64,000 bases of DNA from Pseudohalocynthiibacter aestuariivivens. GTDB lineage: Bacteria; Pseudomonadota; Alphaproteobacteria; Rhodobacterales; Rhodobacteraceae. Under the pieces are notes generated by a model. It saw only the letters and a program-made list of their open reading frames with translations. It did not search any database and was not told the origin of the DNA. Numbering within the stretch: the first letter of the stretch is position 1; every line of letters begins with the position of its first letter. The stretch spans positions 46,201 through 110,200 of the forward strand of contig NZ_JAGFNU010000013.1 in NCBI RefSeq assembly GCF_018457175.1. Reading direction: 5' to 3'. Of the stretch, positions 34,193 to 42,973 are shown piece by piece. Made by a program: the position numbers and the translations under genes.

Positions 34193-35241
34193 TGCTCACC
34201 ACCATAGAAAAGAGTATGCCCGTCTTGAGATCGGAACAGGATGCAATCGAGCTGAGTACCAACTAGCGGTTTAAGACCCTCAAAAGCCCTGCGTCGCGCG
34301 CCACCAACTACTTGTTCGTTTGCGTCATTTGCTGCGTCTGCTGGTCTGAAGAAAACGCGGTAAGCCGAAACGCGTCCCAGTCCGTCCATCACAATAATTC
34401 CGTCGCATCTTAAGAAACCTTTCAGCAGTTCTTCACACTGCTGCAAGGACAGAATGGATTCCGCCGAATTTGTAGTTTTAAGTTCAGAAAATGCACTGAA
34501 AAAATCTAACAACGGTTCAACATGGACGGCATCTTGCAATTCAATAGCAGCTTCGAAGTCTAACTCATTTCCGCAAACCAGTATTGTACCATGGCAAGAA
34601 GTAAGCAGGGCATCAAGCAACCGAAAGAAGTAAAGTGAAAACTCAGTTTGAAGCTTTTCGTTTTCTATTTGTGTTCCACACTTGTCAGCAAATTTCGAGA
34701 TTGGCTCTTCCGAATTTGAAAGTTCTCTCAGTGTTGAAAAGAGAAGTATCAATCCGTGACCCCTGGACCCACGAATATCAATCGTATTTGTACTTGCTTT
34801 ACGGATTAACACACTGAACTGATCGGGGTTTATTCCAACGCCCTCGTGAAGTGGAATTGCTGTTGGTGTTTTAAAATAGGTAAAGACACCATATCTTACT
34901 TTATCATTTCCTTCATCTCGTTCGATGTAGATGTACCAGTTCGTTCCCGATAGCGGCGCACAGTCTTTTAAAATTCTAGGCCCTGCTTCAGATGCCAGGT
35001 TAGCCTCCCCAATCACATGATGTATTGAGCCTGGAAATGCGGTGAGAAATTCATCTACGGAGTTGCAAAGGACGATTGAAGGCAAAAACTCGACGCCCTC
35101 TTCCTTATAGCTAAGCAAAGCTCCGGCAAGATATGATAACAAGTCTTGGCTACCAGCACATGAAAGCCCTTCATCGTTTAGTAGATCACTTATCCCTCCA
35201 GTTGTCTGAGCTCGAAAGCTGACAAGATTAGGTTCAGGCAT
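34189..35241 (-). CDS. protein with DisA_N/DAC-like sensor domain
   Basis: 350 residues. The C-terminal 80 residues read like a diadenylate-cyclase (DisA_N) domain with altered catalytic positions: RCDGIIVMDGLGRVSAY (DGA becomes DGI, residues 280-282), then VVGGARRRAFEGL (RHR becomes RRR, 313-323) and DCILFRSQDG where active enzymes have VVSEETG. Such degenerate DAC domains are known from conflict systems as nucleotide or second-messenger sensors. The N-terminal 270 residues are unassigned. First gene of a two-gene operon. Cyclase activity is unlikely; the sensor role is inferred. Confidence 0.65.
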   Translation of the reverse strand: MPEPNLVSFRAQTTGGISDLLNDEGLSCAGSQDLLSYLAGALLSYKEEGVEFLPSIVLCNSVDEFLTAFPGSIHHVIGEANLASEAGPRILKDCAPLSGTNWYIYIERDEGNDKVRYGVFTYFKTPTAIPLHEGVGINPDQFSVLIRKASTNTIDIRGSRGHGLILLFSTLRELSNSEEPISKFADKCGTQIENEKLQTEFSLYFFRLLDALLTSCHGTILVCGNELDFEAAIELQDAVHVEPLLDFFSAFSELKTTNSAESILSLQQCEELLKGFLRCDGIIVMDGLGRVSAYRVFFRPADAANDANEQVVGGARRRAFEGLKPLVGTQLDCILFRSQDGHTLFYGGEQ

Positions 35242-35487
35242 AACAAAATTCTCTTCAATGACTGATAGATTAATTTGAGCCTAACATACATATTTTTTGA
35301 TTTAATACAAATGTTTGGAGGAATAAAGGTAATCATAACCGGCTCCTTGCGCCCAGCCTTACGAGTTCATCTGCAAACTCATGCTCGGTCCATAGGCAAT
35401 CTCCAAGATGCTCCGCTCGCTGCCCCAAGCTGCCCGCTTAGTCTCTTCTGTAAATCAGGAGACCTGTAAGCGCCAGAACAATTGGAT

Positions 35488-35525
35488 TTGACAATGTCAG
35501 CACTATACTATAAAAAAGCTGACAT
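35488..35525 (+). promoter_or_regulatory. promoter with overlapping operator before the QueC/ImmA/PIN operon
   Basis: TTGACA at 35488-35493 (perfect -35), TATAAA near 35509 as candidate -10, and a perfect 8-bp inverted repeat ATGTCAGC (35494-35501) and GCTGACAT (35518-35525) with 16 bases between, spanning the spacer and -10. The operon's own XRE/ImmA protein is a natural candidate repressor. ATG of the first gene is 12 bp downstream. Confidence 0.68.
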
Positions 35526-35536
35526 GGATATGTTTC

Positions 35537-36103
35537 ATGAGTGATGGACCACATAGAAGCCTACCTATGCGCAACTACTGGAAGCGCTTGGCGGAGCGCG
35601 CCGATAAAGCCGCTTACTCAGTTTACGAGGTGTCTGAGGCTTTGCCCGTCGCTTTGCGGCAGGAATTTCGTGAGGCTCCTGTGGAGCAGCTGAAGAAGGC
35701 CCTAGGCGCCGATGATCAAGGCGCGCTCTTCTCTTTGCAAAACCCCCAAGAGTTGGATGCACTCCGAACAGAATGCCCTGGCTCAGCCGCAGGAAACGCG
35801 CTGATTGACTGTGCGAAAGAAGCCGTCGCAAGCGGCCTGACAGGTGAGGAGGCCTGCGAACGGGCTGTTGAAAGCGCGCTCGATGAATGTTCAAGATCAG
35901 CGTTTCGGGGAATTGAAGAACACTACTACCGCGAAGCACCCGATCATCGCGCACAATTCGTTAGGTCTCGAATGGATGAAGCCCGACGTCAATGTGATCT
36001 CAATGCTCTGGCCAAGACTATGCTCAATACACCTCCCAAAGGCAATCTTGGCAGGAACCTTTCAAAGCATGACGGTCTAGATGAAGGACCTGAATTGCGA
36101 TGA
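35537..36103 (+). CDS. unknown protein, first gene of the QueC-like operon
   Basis: 188 residues, soluble, helical; repeated acidic/Ala-rich segments (LTGEEACERAVESALDEC) and several Cys. No family recognised; it might occupy the position of QatB in Qat systems but does not show a convincing match. It overlaps the next gene by 4 bp (ATGA), so it is translationally coupled to the PP-loop protein. The operator described above lies just upstream. Confidence 0.6.
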   Translation: MSDGPHRSLPMRNYWKRLAERADKAAYSVYEVSEALPVALRQEFREAPVEQLKKALGADDQGALFSLQNPQELDALRTECPGSAAGNALIDCAKEAVASGLTGEEACERAVESALDECSRSAFRGIEEHYYREAPDHRAQFVRSRMDEARRQCDLNALAKTMLNTPPKGNLGRNLSKHDGLDEGPELR

Positions 36104-37467
36104 ACCATGTTTTACAATCATCGAGTATCCGCGAACTAAAGGTTGCTGTTGTGGAAGCCGCCTCAAACGGGGCTGCCCGACCGGATGTTTTGGTTCTTGG
36201 AAAAGACATAGCATTCTCGACGCAGGATTTGGAATCCTATGCAACATCCAACTGGGACCCGGTCGTGTTTGACGCGATGGTTGTCGCCGCTGTCGTTGAG
36301 TATTGTGATCGCAGCCTAAAGCGCTTGTCTGCTTCATGGGCGCGCAATTTCAAGATCAAAGTGCCCGTTCATGATCCAGATCGCTGGAACCAACCTGAGG
36401 TTTACGATGCATTGCACGATGCGCTTGGTTTTTTGACGGGTGACAGTTGGCATTTCGCATTCTCGCAAAGAAAGGAAATTGAGCCGCCACCGCGCCAAGG
36501 AAGCCTTGAGATCCCACCTAGAACAGAAGCTACGCTCGCATTCAGTGATGGCATGGACTCACGTGCAGTCGCGGGGCTGGTTCGGGCTGATCTTGGCCAC
36601 GCATTAGTAAGAGTCCGGCTTGGTTCGAAGCGCTCGGACAAGCCGCCCAAGGGGCAACCGTTCACAGCCGTCCCCTATAAGCTCAAAAAGAAGGCCCATA
36701 ATCAAGAGACAAGCGCACGAAACCGCGGTTTCCGCTTCGCTCTTGTTAGTGGCCTCGCATCTTACATTTGCGGTGCATCGCGCATCATCATCCCCGAGAG
36801 TGGCCAAGGGGCGTTGGGGCCTGTACTCGCACCTGTGGCACACGCTTATCCCGACTATCGAAACCACCCGGCCTTCTTGCGTCGCATGCAACGGTTTCTC
36901 AATGCGCTGCTAGGCGTTGATATCGCGTATTCGTTTCCGCGCCTTTGGTACACGAAAGGACAAACACTGCGTGCATACCTTGCCCTTGGTATCGACAGAG
37001 ATGAGTGGAAGACAACGCGGTCTTGCTGGAAAACCGCGCAGTGGAGTTCGGTTGATGGGCAATTCCGTCAATGCGGGGTTTGTGCAGCTTGCATGCTGCG
37101 CCGCCTGAGCGTTCATGCAGCGGGGCAAGCCGAACCAGATGAGACATACATTGCGCACGATCTGAAAGCTGCGGACCTCGCGCAAAGCGTCCCTGCCTCG
37201 TTCGATAAAATGAACGATGCCTTTCGGGAGTATGCCATCGCAGGCGTGCTCCACATGGATCATCTGGCTGATCTTGCTAAGGAAGACGGGCGCGCTGGTC
37301 TGCGGCGTCAAGCATTCGAAATTGCCGACACGCAAGGATTGTCGGTCGAACGGACAGAGCAGAAAATCAAAGAAATGATCTCACAACATGCAGATGAGTG
37401 GAGCGCGTTTACAGCTTCACTTGGAAGTGAGTCTTTCATTCACAATTGGGTTCGAGGTGGCCGATGA
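36100..37467 (+). CDS. QueC/QatC-like PP-loop ATPase
   Basis: 455 residues. The PP-loop is LAFSDGMDSRAVAGLV (variant of SGGxDS, about residues 145-160). Further family parts: ETSARNRGFRFALVSGLASY, IIIPESGQGALGP (like the ENG motif of QatC proteins) and a C-terminal zinc site CGVCAACMLRRLSVH as in QueC. N-terminal about 140 residues are unassigned. QueC makes preQ0; QatC-like proteins act in antiphage systems and probably modify a substrate by adenylation and nitrile or amide chemistry. No QatA ATPase or QatD nuclease is nearby, so this is not a standard Qat system. Coupled by ATGA overlaps on both sides. Confidence 0.78.
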   Translation: MNHVLQSSSIRELKVAVVEAASNGAARPDVLVLGKDIAFSTQDLESYATSNWDPVVFDAMVVAAVVEYCDRSLKRLSASWARNFKIKVPVHDPDRWNQPEVYDALHDALGFLTGDSWHFAFSQRKEIEPPPRQGSLEIPPRTEATLAFSDGMDSRAVAGLVRADLGHALVRVRLGSKRSDKPPKGQPFTAVPYKLKKKAHNQETSARNRGFRFALVSGLASYICGASRIIIPESGQGALGPVLAPVAHAYPDYRNHPAFLRRMQRFLNALLGVDIAYSFPRLWYTKGQTLRAYLALGIDRDEWKTTRSCWKTAQWSSVDGQFRQCGVCAACMLRRLSVHAAGQAEPDETYIAHDLKAADLAQSVPASFDKMNDAFREYAIAGVLHMDHLADLAKEDGRAGLRRQAFEIADTQGLSVERTEQKIKEMISQHADEWSAFTASLGSESFIHNWVRGGR

Positions 37468-38648
37468 GCAGCGCAACAAAATCATCACTTGACGAGGTAA
37501 CGGTCGGCGAGCGGCTGCGAATTGCCCGCGAGAGCGCGCGGATAACGCAAGCGGATTCCGCCAAATCCATTGGTGTCGCAAGAACGACAATAGTTGCCAT
37601 TGAAAAAGGCGGGCGGCGAGTCCGCACGAACGAGTTGCAAAAGCTCGCTTCTTTATACGGAACTTCCGCAAACGCATTGCTACGCAGTGAAGCCGTACAT
37701 CTCGACCTCATCCCGAGGTTCCGTAAGCTGACGCAAAGCGCGGAAGATGATGTTCTTGAGACGGTGATGCTCTTGAATGATCTGGTGCGCTCCGAAGTGG
37801 AACTTGAGGATGCATTGGGCATTCAGCGGCAACAAAACTATCCGCCAGAAAGACCGCTTCTGCCAGGCAACGCCAAGGCGCAGGCTGAACAGGATGCGCA
37901 GGAATTGCGTGACTGGCTTGGTCTTGGCTCAGGCCCCTGCTTCGACATTATTTCGATACTGGAGCTTCAGATCGGCATTCGTGTTTTTCTAAGGCCGCTC
38001 CCGCCGAAAATATCAGGCTTGTTTGCGTATGATGAAAAAGCAGGAGCATGTATGCTCTTGAATTCTAGCCACCCGCCGGAGCGCATTATCCAGACGGCGC
38101 TTCATGAGTTGGCTCACTTCATCTCCGCACGTCGCCAACCAGAAGCGTTACTGTCTGAGCAAGATCACAAGTCGCGCGATGAAATCTATGCGAACGCTTT
38201 CGCGCGGTGTTTTCTGGCGCCTTCACGCGCTGTACGGCAACGCTTCGCAGAGCTTACAGCGGGTCAGTCCCGCCTCACACGCCGCCATATCATACTTCTC
38301 GCTCACACTTTTGGTGTTTCTCGGGAGGCAATGACGCGCCGCCTAGAAGAGCTTGGTCTCGCGAAGCGTGGAACTTGGGATTGGTTCATCGCAAATGGCG
38401 GTATTTCGGATGAACAGGTCAGGCAGGTTGTCGGTGATGGATCAGAGAGGGCGATTGCCTTCATGCCGCCGCGCGGGCCGATACCACCACGCATAGGGCT
38501 TCTTGCGAAAGAAGCCTGGAAGCAGGATTTGTACAGTGAGGGCCAGCTCGCCAGCTTGCTCAAGTTGAGCCGCTTCGACATCCGTGCATTGGTAGATGAA
38601 AACAACAGCGAGGAAAGCGAGGCCGATGAGTTCTTCAAGCTTTCCTGA
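37464..38648 (+). CDS. XRE-family regulator with ImmA/IrrE metalloprotease domain
   Basis: 394 residues from ATG 37464, overlapping the upstream stop. N-terminal helix-turn-helix (GERLRIARESARITQADSAKSIG then RTTIVAIEKGGRRV, about 13-55). Middle domain with HELAHFISARR: HExxH zinc-protease motif of the COG2856/ImmA-IrrE family, followed by EIYANAFARCFLAPS with the third zinc ligand Glu. Such proteins sense damage or phage and cleave or bind a repressor, or act as an antitoxin for a PIN-type toxin. It probably binds the inverted repeat before the operon and pairs with the PIN gene. Confidence 0.88.
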   Translation: MSSATKSSLDEVTVGERLRIARESARITQADSAKSIGVARTTIVAIEKGGRRVRTNELQKLASLYGTSANALLRSEAVHLDLIPRFRKLTQSAEDDVLETVMLLNDLVRSEVELEDALGIQRQQNYPPERPLLPGNAKAQAEQDAQELRDWLGLGSGPCFDIISILELQIGIRVFLRPLPPKISGLFAYDEKAGACMLLNSSHPPERIIQTALHELAHFISARRQPEALLSEQDHKSRDEIYANAFARCFLAPSRAVRQRFAELTAGQSRLTRRHIILLAHTFGVSREAMTRRLEELGLAKRGTWDWFIANGGISDEQVRQVVGDGSERAIAFMPPRGPIPPRIGLLAKEAWKQDLYSEGQLASLLKLSRFDIRALVDENNSEESEADEFFKLS

Positions 38649-39243
38649 TTTAGGCGGTTCGGGCGTTATTGCTGATACAAGCGTTTTGATTAATCTGGAT
38701 GCGTCCGGTCATGCAGGTGCTATCATTCAAGCCACATCAGGAGTTCTTCTGACGACCAAGAATGCGGTTGAGGAACTTCTAGAAGGTGAGAGGCGCGGGT
38801 ATTCAACGGCCACCGAACTGCGAACACTTCAAACTCGGGGCGTGGTTAAAGTTGTGGAGTTGGGTGAAGCCGAGGAATCAATCTACCGCACGCTGATTGA
38901 AGGCCCTGCAGCCCAGACTCTCGGTGATGGAGAAGCCGCAACGATTGCCTATGCCGTCCATAACGACGCGGTTGCATTGATTGATGAAAGGAAAGCCAAG
39001 CGGATATGCCGCGACCGATTTAACGGAACAAGGGTGACTACAACGACGGACATGATGCTGCATTCGAACGTCGCTCAAGCGCTTGGCCGATCTCATGTCG
39101 AAGCAGTCCATGCCGCTCTGAAATATGCTCGGATGCATGTTCCGCCTGAGCGCGTTAACGATGTCGTTCGGTTGTTGGGGAATGATCGCTCAGTAGAGTG
39201 TCCAAGCTTACCCCCAAAGTCCATCGCACAGGCATCCAGCTGA
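38626..39243 (+). CDS. PIN-domain nuclease (probable toxin)
   Basis: 205 residues from ATG 38626, overlapping the ImmA gene by 23 bp. PIN acidic residues: VIADTSVLINLD (first Asp), NAVEELL (Glu), LGDGEAATIAYA (Asp/Glu), and ALIDERKAKRIC (Asp). Ribosome-binding site GAGGAAAGCGAGG lies ahead. PIN domains cut RNA; those following an ImmA/IrrE regulator form known toxin-antitoxin-like pairs. Last gene of the operon with the QueC-like enzyme, so it may be its effector. Confidence 0.83.
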   Translation: MSSSSFPDLGGSGVIADTSVLINLDASGHAGAIIQATSGVLLTTKNAVEELLEGERRGYSTATELRTLQTRGVVKVVELGEAEESIYRTLIEGPAAQTLGDGEAATIAYAVHNDAVALIDERKAKRICRDRFNGTRVTTTTDMMLHSNVAQALGRSHVEAVHAALKYARMHVPPERVNDVVRLLGNDRSVECPSLPPKSIAQASS

Positions 39244-39692
39244 TCACTCTCGGTCTCAATCGACGTTTCTGGCAAATCCAATCTGCATGGGTTGGTCAAT
39301 GTGCTGGTTCCAAGGTAAGGGCAGCTGTGAAATGCTCCCTTCCTGGTCTCGATGAATTCGTCTCCATGAATATGGTCTGGATGAAGTCCTCATGGGGAGG
39401 CAAGCGAGCCTACTTTCAAACTCCCTTGCTTGACATGAAAAGGGGGAAGGCGCTGCCTTCCCCTGCCCAATTTGCGGGATTGGTCGCCCGGCTGTTGGTG
39501 GTGACGGAAATGAAGACCGACGAGGTTACAAATCTCTGGGTCAAAGTCAGAGGAAAAAGGCCGTCGGCATTTGCACCAGATATATGCACCTGCTGAGTCG
39601 CCTTATTGTCATGACCGGTCCGAGCTGTTGCAAATATCATGAATTGCCCAACACATAGCCGATAGCGGCCGTTCATGCTCCGTGCGGCGAAC
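39244..39692. other. 449-bp region with degenerate coding sequence
   Basis: No reliable gene. A plus-strand frame ending at 39596 includes MKRGKALPSPAQFAGLVARL and KTDEVTNLWVKVRGKRP but lacks a good start. It might be the remnant of a gene cut at the right edge of the recombinase-associated island. Confidence 0.4.
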
Positions 39693-39983
39693 TCACACTT
39701 TGAGCCCATACCAGACCTGTTCATTTTGCGCTGCCTGCGCTCGCAGCGCAGAAGATGCTGCGTCAATGTCAAATTCGTTGCTACCGCGCAGCGCGAAAAC
39801 CAGCCATTCATGTAGTGTGCAGCATGGATCAAAGGTCGCATTCTCAGACAGCGGGACAAAACGGCAATTCGCTTTGCTTGCTCCAATGCCCGTAATTGAC
39901 GTTTCGTCTGTGCTGGGACCTCCCATCCGATAGCCCATTCCGGGGGGTGTTTGGAATAGCGGCGGCTTTGGCCTTCCAGCCAC
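39693..39983 (-). CDS. short unknown protein or gene remnant downstream of the LysR gene
   Basis: About 96 residues, with YRMGGPSTDETSITGIG, CRFVPLSENATFDPCC and WLVFALRGSNEFDIDAASSAL blocks. The composition looks protein-like but the start is unclear: the frame beside it (39844-40038) also reads protein-like before this point, so the gene may be frameshifted. Same strand as the LysR gene, 26 bp after its stop. No function assigned. Confidence 0.3.
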   Translation of the reverse strand: MAGRPKPPLFQTPPGMGYRMGGPSTDETSITGIGASKANCRFVPLSENATFDPCCTLHEWLVFALRGSNEFDIDAASSALRAQAAQNEQVWYGLKV

Positions 39984-40009
39984 AACCCGGCAACGGAGCT
40001 TCGATGTTC

Positions 40010-40894
40010 TTAACCAATACCCTCTGCCAAAAGATCAAAAACCACGCGAATGCGTAGATTTGTCTTAAGCTCGCGGTGGGCCACTAGCCATGTCTCAATA
40101 CTGATTGGCTCAAACTCTGAATAAGGGTTTTCGAGTTCTGGACAATGCTCGCTTATTTCGGTTGGGAGAAGGCCAATGCCAAAGCCCTGCCGGACAAGTT
40201 CAAGTGCTAGGGTGGCACTCGACGTCGAAAAATTAAAATTCGCGGTGGTTAGATTCACGCCACGTGATGCCATCAATCCAAGCCGAAGTTCTGGTTGGTC
40301 AAAACCAACAAATGTCAATTTTTCAAGATCAGCGAGCGTCTCTGGACGGCCAACCTCGTCAAGGTACTCTTTCGAAGCGAAAAGATGTGCCTTCTTGTCG
40401 TGGAGCCGTTTTGCAAACAAAGCCGCGTCATTAGGTCGACTATGACGGACTGCGATGTCCGCCTCACGCCGCCGTAGATCGCTCAACTCATTTGACGCGA
40501 TGATCTCGATCTGAAGATCCGGCGCGGTTCTGCGCAACTTCTTGAGGACTGGCGGTAGCAAATACCTTGCCATCAGGTCTGTGGCCGAAATCAACACATG
40601 CCCGGTCACGGCTTGGGATTGGCCTGTTGCTGCAAGGGATATATTGTTTGCCGCATCGCCCATCGTCCGAAAATCTGCAAGCAACTTTACGCCTGACTGT
40701 GTCAGCAAAAGTGCGCGCGATGTCCGTTCAAAGAGGGTCACACCAAGAGCCTCTTCGAGGCCCGCGACCTGTCGGCTCAGCGTTGGTTGCGTCAGCCCAA
40801 GAGCGCGCGCTGCGGCAGACAGCGACCCTTCTTCAGCGGTAACGAGAAACGCCCGCGCTTGGTTCCAGTCAAAAGCTGATCGTTTCCACTCCAT
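40010..40894 (-). CDS. LysR-family transcriptional regulator
   Basis: 294 residues from ATG 40894 (MEWKRSAFDWNQAR). Winged helix-turn-helix at about 10-65: FLVTAEEGSLSAAARALGLTQPTLSRQVAGLEEALG, seen as LTQPTLSRQVA. The effector domain follows (GHVLISATDLMARYLLPPVLKKL). It is divergent from the methyltransferase-MFS gene row starting 40993 with 98 bp between, the usual layout of a LysR gene next to its target operon. The 44 residues before the chosen Met read as non-coding leader. Confidence 0.9.
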   Translation of the reverse strand: MEWKRSAFDWNQARAFLVTAEEGSLSAAARALGLTQPTLSRQVAGLEEALGVTLFERTSRALLLTQSGVKLLADFRTMGDAANNISLAATGQSQAVTGHVLISATDLMARYLLPPVLKKLRRTAPDLQIEIIASNELSDLRRREADIAVRHSRPNDAALFAKRLHDKKAHLFASKEYLDEVGRPETLADLEKLTFVGFDQPELRLGLMASRGVNLTTANFNFSTSSATLALELVRQGFGIGLLPTEISEHCPELENPYSEFEPISIETWLVAHRELKTNLRIRVVFDLLAEGIG

Positions 40895-40992
40895 TATTTT
40901 CGTATACCAGATCAAGAGAGAAGCGCAATTCCGTATCGATAGGCTGCATTCTATATCTTTGCCAACGATCAAGTTTAAGCAGGTAAAAAGAT

Positions 40993-41748
40993 ATGACGCC
41001 GCCAAGAAAGAATGGCCATAACGCATCGCGCAATGCCGCGATGGAACAGGCTATCCCCATGACTTCTCGTCGTTTTGGCTCTTGGGAAGTTGTCATTAGC
41101 AGGCGTGTGCTCTCCAGCACGGACCTTGCCAGTCGCTACGACGCGGCTTCAGGCAGATGGGCGCGGACGGCGCGTCGTTTTCGATTGAATGCCGCATATT
41201 GCGAACCCCTTTTGGCATCTCGGGTTGTCATAGATCTTATGCAGGTTGAGCCTCAGGCGCGGATCCTTGATTGCGGCGTCGGAAATGGGAGCCTTTCGAT
41301 TGCGCTTGCTAGCCTCATGAAGGGTCCGGCCGACTTTCATGCAATTGATACCTCTGCTGAAATGCTTATGCAGGCCAAGAGCGTGATGCAGCACGCCGGG
41401 CTGGACCCGCACCTTCAACAGGCTGATGTTTTGTCATTGCCCTATGAGGATCAGTCTTTTGACGTCGTAATGGCCGCGCATGTCCTTGAACATCTGCCAG
41501 ATCCGCAACGTGCCCTTGCAGAGATGGTTCGCGTTCTAAAGCCGGGTGGGATGGTGTTCCTTTGCGTGACGCGCCCCTCACTTTTTGGCGCACTCGTCCA
41601 ACTTTTGTGGCGTACTTGGGCGATCACAGAACAAGAGGGGATCGCCTGGTTAAATGCATCCCAGCTTGTCGATGTCGGATACAGACCGGTCCGGCTCAGC
41701 TCCGCTGGCTTCGCAAGCACTGCCTTTTGGGCGCGGCGGCCACAATGA
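40993..41748 (+). CDS. class I SAM-dependent methyltransferase
   Basis: 251 residues. SAM-binding motif I is ILDCGVGNGSLSIAL; motif II-like region FHAIDTSAEML, and post-motif QADVLSLPYEDQSFDVVMAAHVLEHLPDP, all typical of Methyltransf_11 (UbiE-like) enzymes. Substrate unknown. The true start may be the ATG at 41059. Its stop overlaps the start of the DUF2306 gene (ATGATGA). Opposite to and probably controlled by the LysR gene. Confidence 0.88.
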   Translation: MTPPRKNGHNASRNAAMEQAIPMTSRRFGSWEVVISRRVLSSTDLASRYDAASGRWARTARRFRLNAAYCEPLLASRVVIDLMQVEPQARILDCGVGNGSLSIALASLMKGPADFHAIDTSAEMLMQAKSVMQHAGLDPHLQQADVLSLPYEDQSFDVVMAAHVLEHLPDPQRALAEMVRVLKPGGMVFLCVTRPSLFGALVQLLWRTWAITEQEGIAWLNASQLVDVGYRPVRLSSAGFASTAFWARRPQ

Positions 41749-42473
41749 TGACTGCAAATCGAAAGACTCCCAAACTTCGCATGGGAAAATCCGAGTGGGT
41801 CGTCCTTGTCGTAATCTTGGTCTATTCGTTCATTCCGGTCGTTGGCGGGGTGATACGTGTTCTCGAGCTTGCAGGCGGGCCGCAGATCGCACCAGAGAAT
41901 CCGCGGGCATTACTTGCCCCAACACCCATCATTCTCCACATCCTTGGCAGCAGTCTGTTTTGCGTGCTCGGCGCGTTCCAGTTCTTGCCGAGTCTGCGCC
42001 GCCAACGTCCCGCAGCGCATCGCGCCATCGGTCGGGTGGGCGCGGCGGCGGGATGTGTTTCTGCGCTCACTGGCCTTTGGATGACGCATTTTTATGCTTT
42101 TCCCGAAGTGCTTCAGGGGGCTCCCCTTTATTGGGTGCGGATGTTGTTGGGCACAGCAATGATTGCACTCATTATCTGGGCGGTGATCGCAATCAAATCC
42201 CGCAACGTTTTCCAACACAGCGCGTCGTTGATGCGGGCCTATGCCATCGGTCAAGGTGCTTCGACCCAAACCGTTTTGGGTATTGCTTGGATCATTGTTG
42301 CCGGCTCCGAAGCCATGGGACCTTTGCGCGACGGGCTGATGATCTTCGCATGGGTGCTCAATCTGCTGGCCGCAGAAATCTTCATACGCGCAATGCTGAG
42401 GCCGCCAAAGCGTCGGCAAAAACATCTTTCAAAACCTTCTATCCGGCCTTCCACACCAAGAAATGAGACTTGA
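41745..42473 (+). CDS. DUF2306 membrane protein
   Basis: 242 residues from ATG 41745. Seven or so helices; family features are the first helix (EWVVLVVILVYSFIPVVGGVIR), LLAPTPIILHILGSSLFCVLGAFQF with conserved His, and HRAIGRVG followed by GLWMTHFY. DUF2306 proteins are cytochrome-like or ligand-binding membrane proteins of unknown role. It overlaps the upstream methyltransferase stop and the downstream DUF6326 gene, so all are one operon. Confidence 0.82.
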   Translation: MMTANRKTPKLRMGKSEWVVLVVILVYSFIPVVGGVIRVLELAGGPQIAPENPRALLAPTPIILHILGSSLFCVLGAFQFLPSLRRQRPAAHRAIGRVGAAAGCVSALTGLWMTHFYAFPEVLQGAPLYWVRMLLGTAMIALIIWAVIAIKSRNVFQHSASLMRAYAIGQGASTQTVLGIAWIIVAGSEAMGPLRDGLMIFAWVLNLLAAEIFIRAMLRPPKRRQKHLSKPSIRPSTPRNET

Positions 42474-42891
42474 AATGACGTACAATATTGCCAATCCCCG
42501 TATCCTTTTGTCGGTCCTGTGGATCTTCATTATTCTGAATTTCTTTGCACGCGATATCCATGAGTTGATCCGCCCCGGCATGCTGGAACAGATGATGTCC
42601 GGCACAATTGACGGGGTCGTCGTCACGGAAGTGTTGATGCTGTTAGGGTGGCTCATGATAGAGATCCCGATCTTGATGACAATCCTCGCATTGCTGTTGC
42701 CCCATGGGATAAATCGATGGGCGAACATTGTGGTGGGCCTTTTGACGATGGCCATGATCGTGACGATGAACCTCAAGCCCGACCTCGACAACGTCTTTTT
42801 CATGGGTATTCAGTTGATCGCCCTAATCGCCATCATCGGGATCGCTTGGCAGTGGCAAGCACCTGAGCGGACAGATGTAATAACATCTTAA
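42463..42891 (+). CDS. DUF6326-type membrane protein
   Basis: About 138-142 residues, four helices. The start NIANPRILLSVLWIFIILNFFARDIHE and the middle VTEVLMLLGWLMIEIPILMTIL with LPHGINRWANI match the DUF6326 type, known only by number. An ATG at 42475 is an alternative start. It is in an operon with DUF2306; it could be a membrane accessory of a small-molecule pathway. Confidence 0.75.
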   Translation: MRLEMTYNIANPRILLSVLWIFIILNFFARDIHELIRPGMLEQMMSGTIDGVVVTEVLMLLGWLMIEIPILMTILALLLPHGINRWANIVVGLLTMAMIVTMNLKPDLDNVFFMGIQLIALIAIIGIAWQWQAPERTDVITS

Positions 42892-42973
42892 ATGCGCGGC
42901 GCCTGACCGCTTGGTTCAATAACATTTCTAGAAAACTTACGGGCAAGAATTGTTCGAAGAACCGGAGAACAAT

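Noticed and set aside
34189..35241. Active diadenylate cyclase
   Set aside because: The DGA and RHR catalytic motifs are altered to DGI and RRR, so synthesis of c-di-AMP is unlikely.
36100..37467. Complete Qat antiphage system
   Set aside because: The QueC-like protein fits QatC, but no KAP ATPase (QatA) or TatD nuclease (QatD) is present; neighbours are ImmA/IrrE and PIN genes instead.
39198..39596. Plus-strand frame after the PIN gene
   Set aside because: No good start, overlaps the PIN gene end, and no recognisable domain; treated as degenerate sequence.
42301..42425. Long antisense frames over the DUF2306 and methyltransferase genes
   Set aside because: GC-rich coding DNA gives open frames on the opposite strand; all family motifs are on the sense strand.
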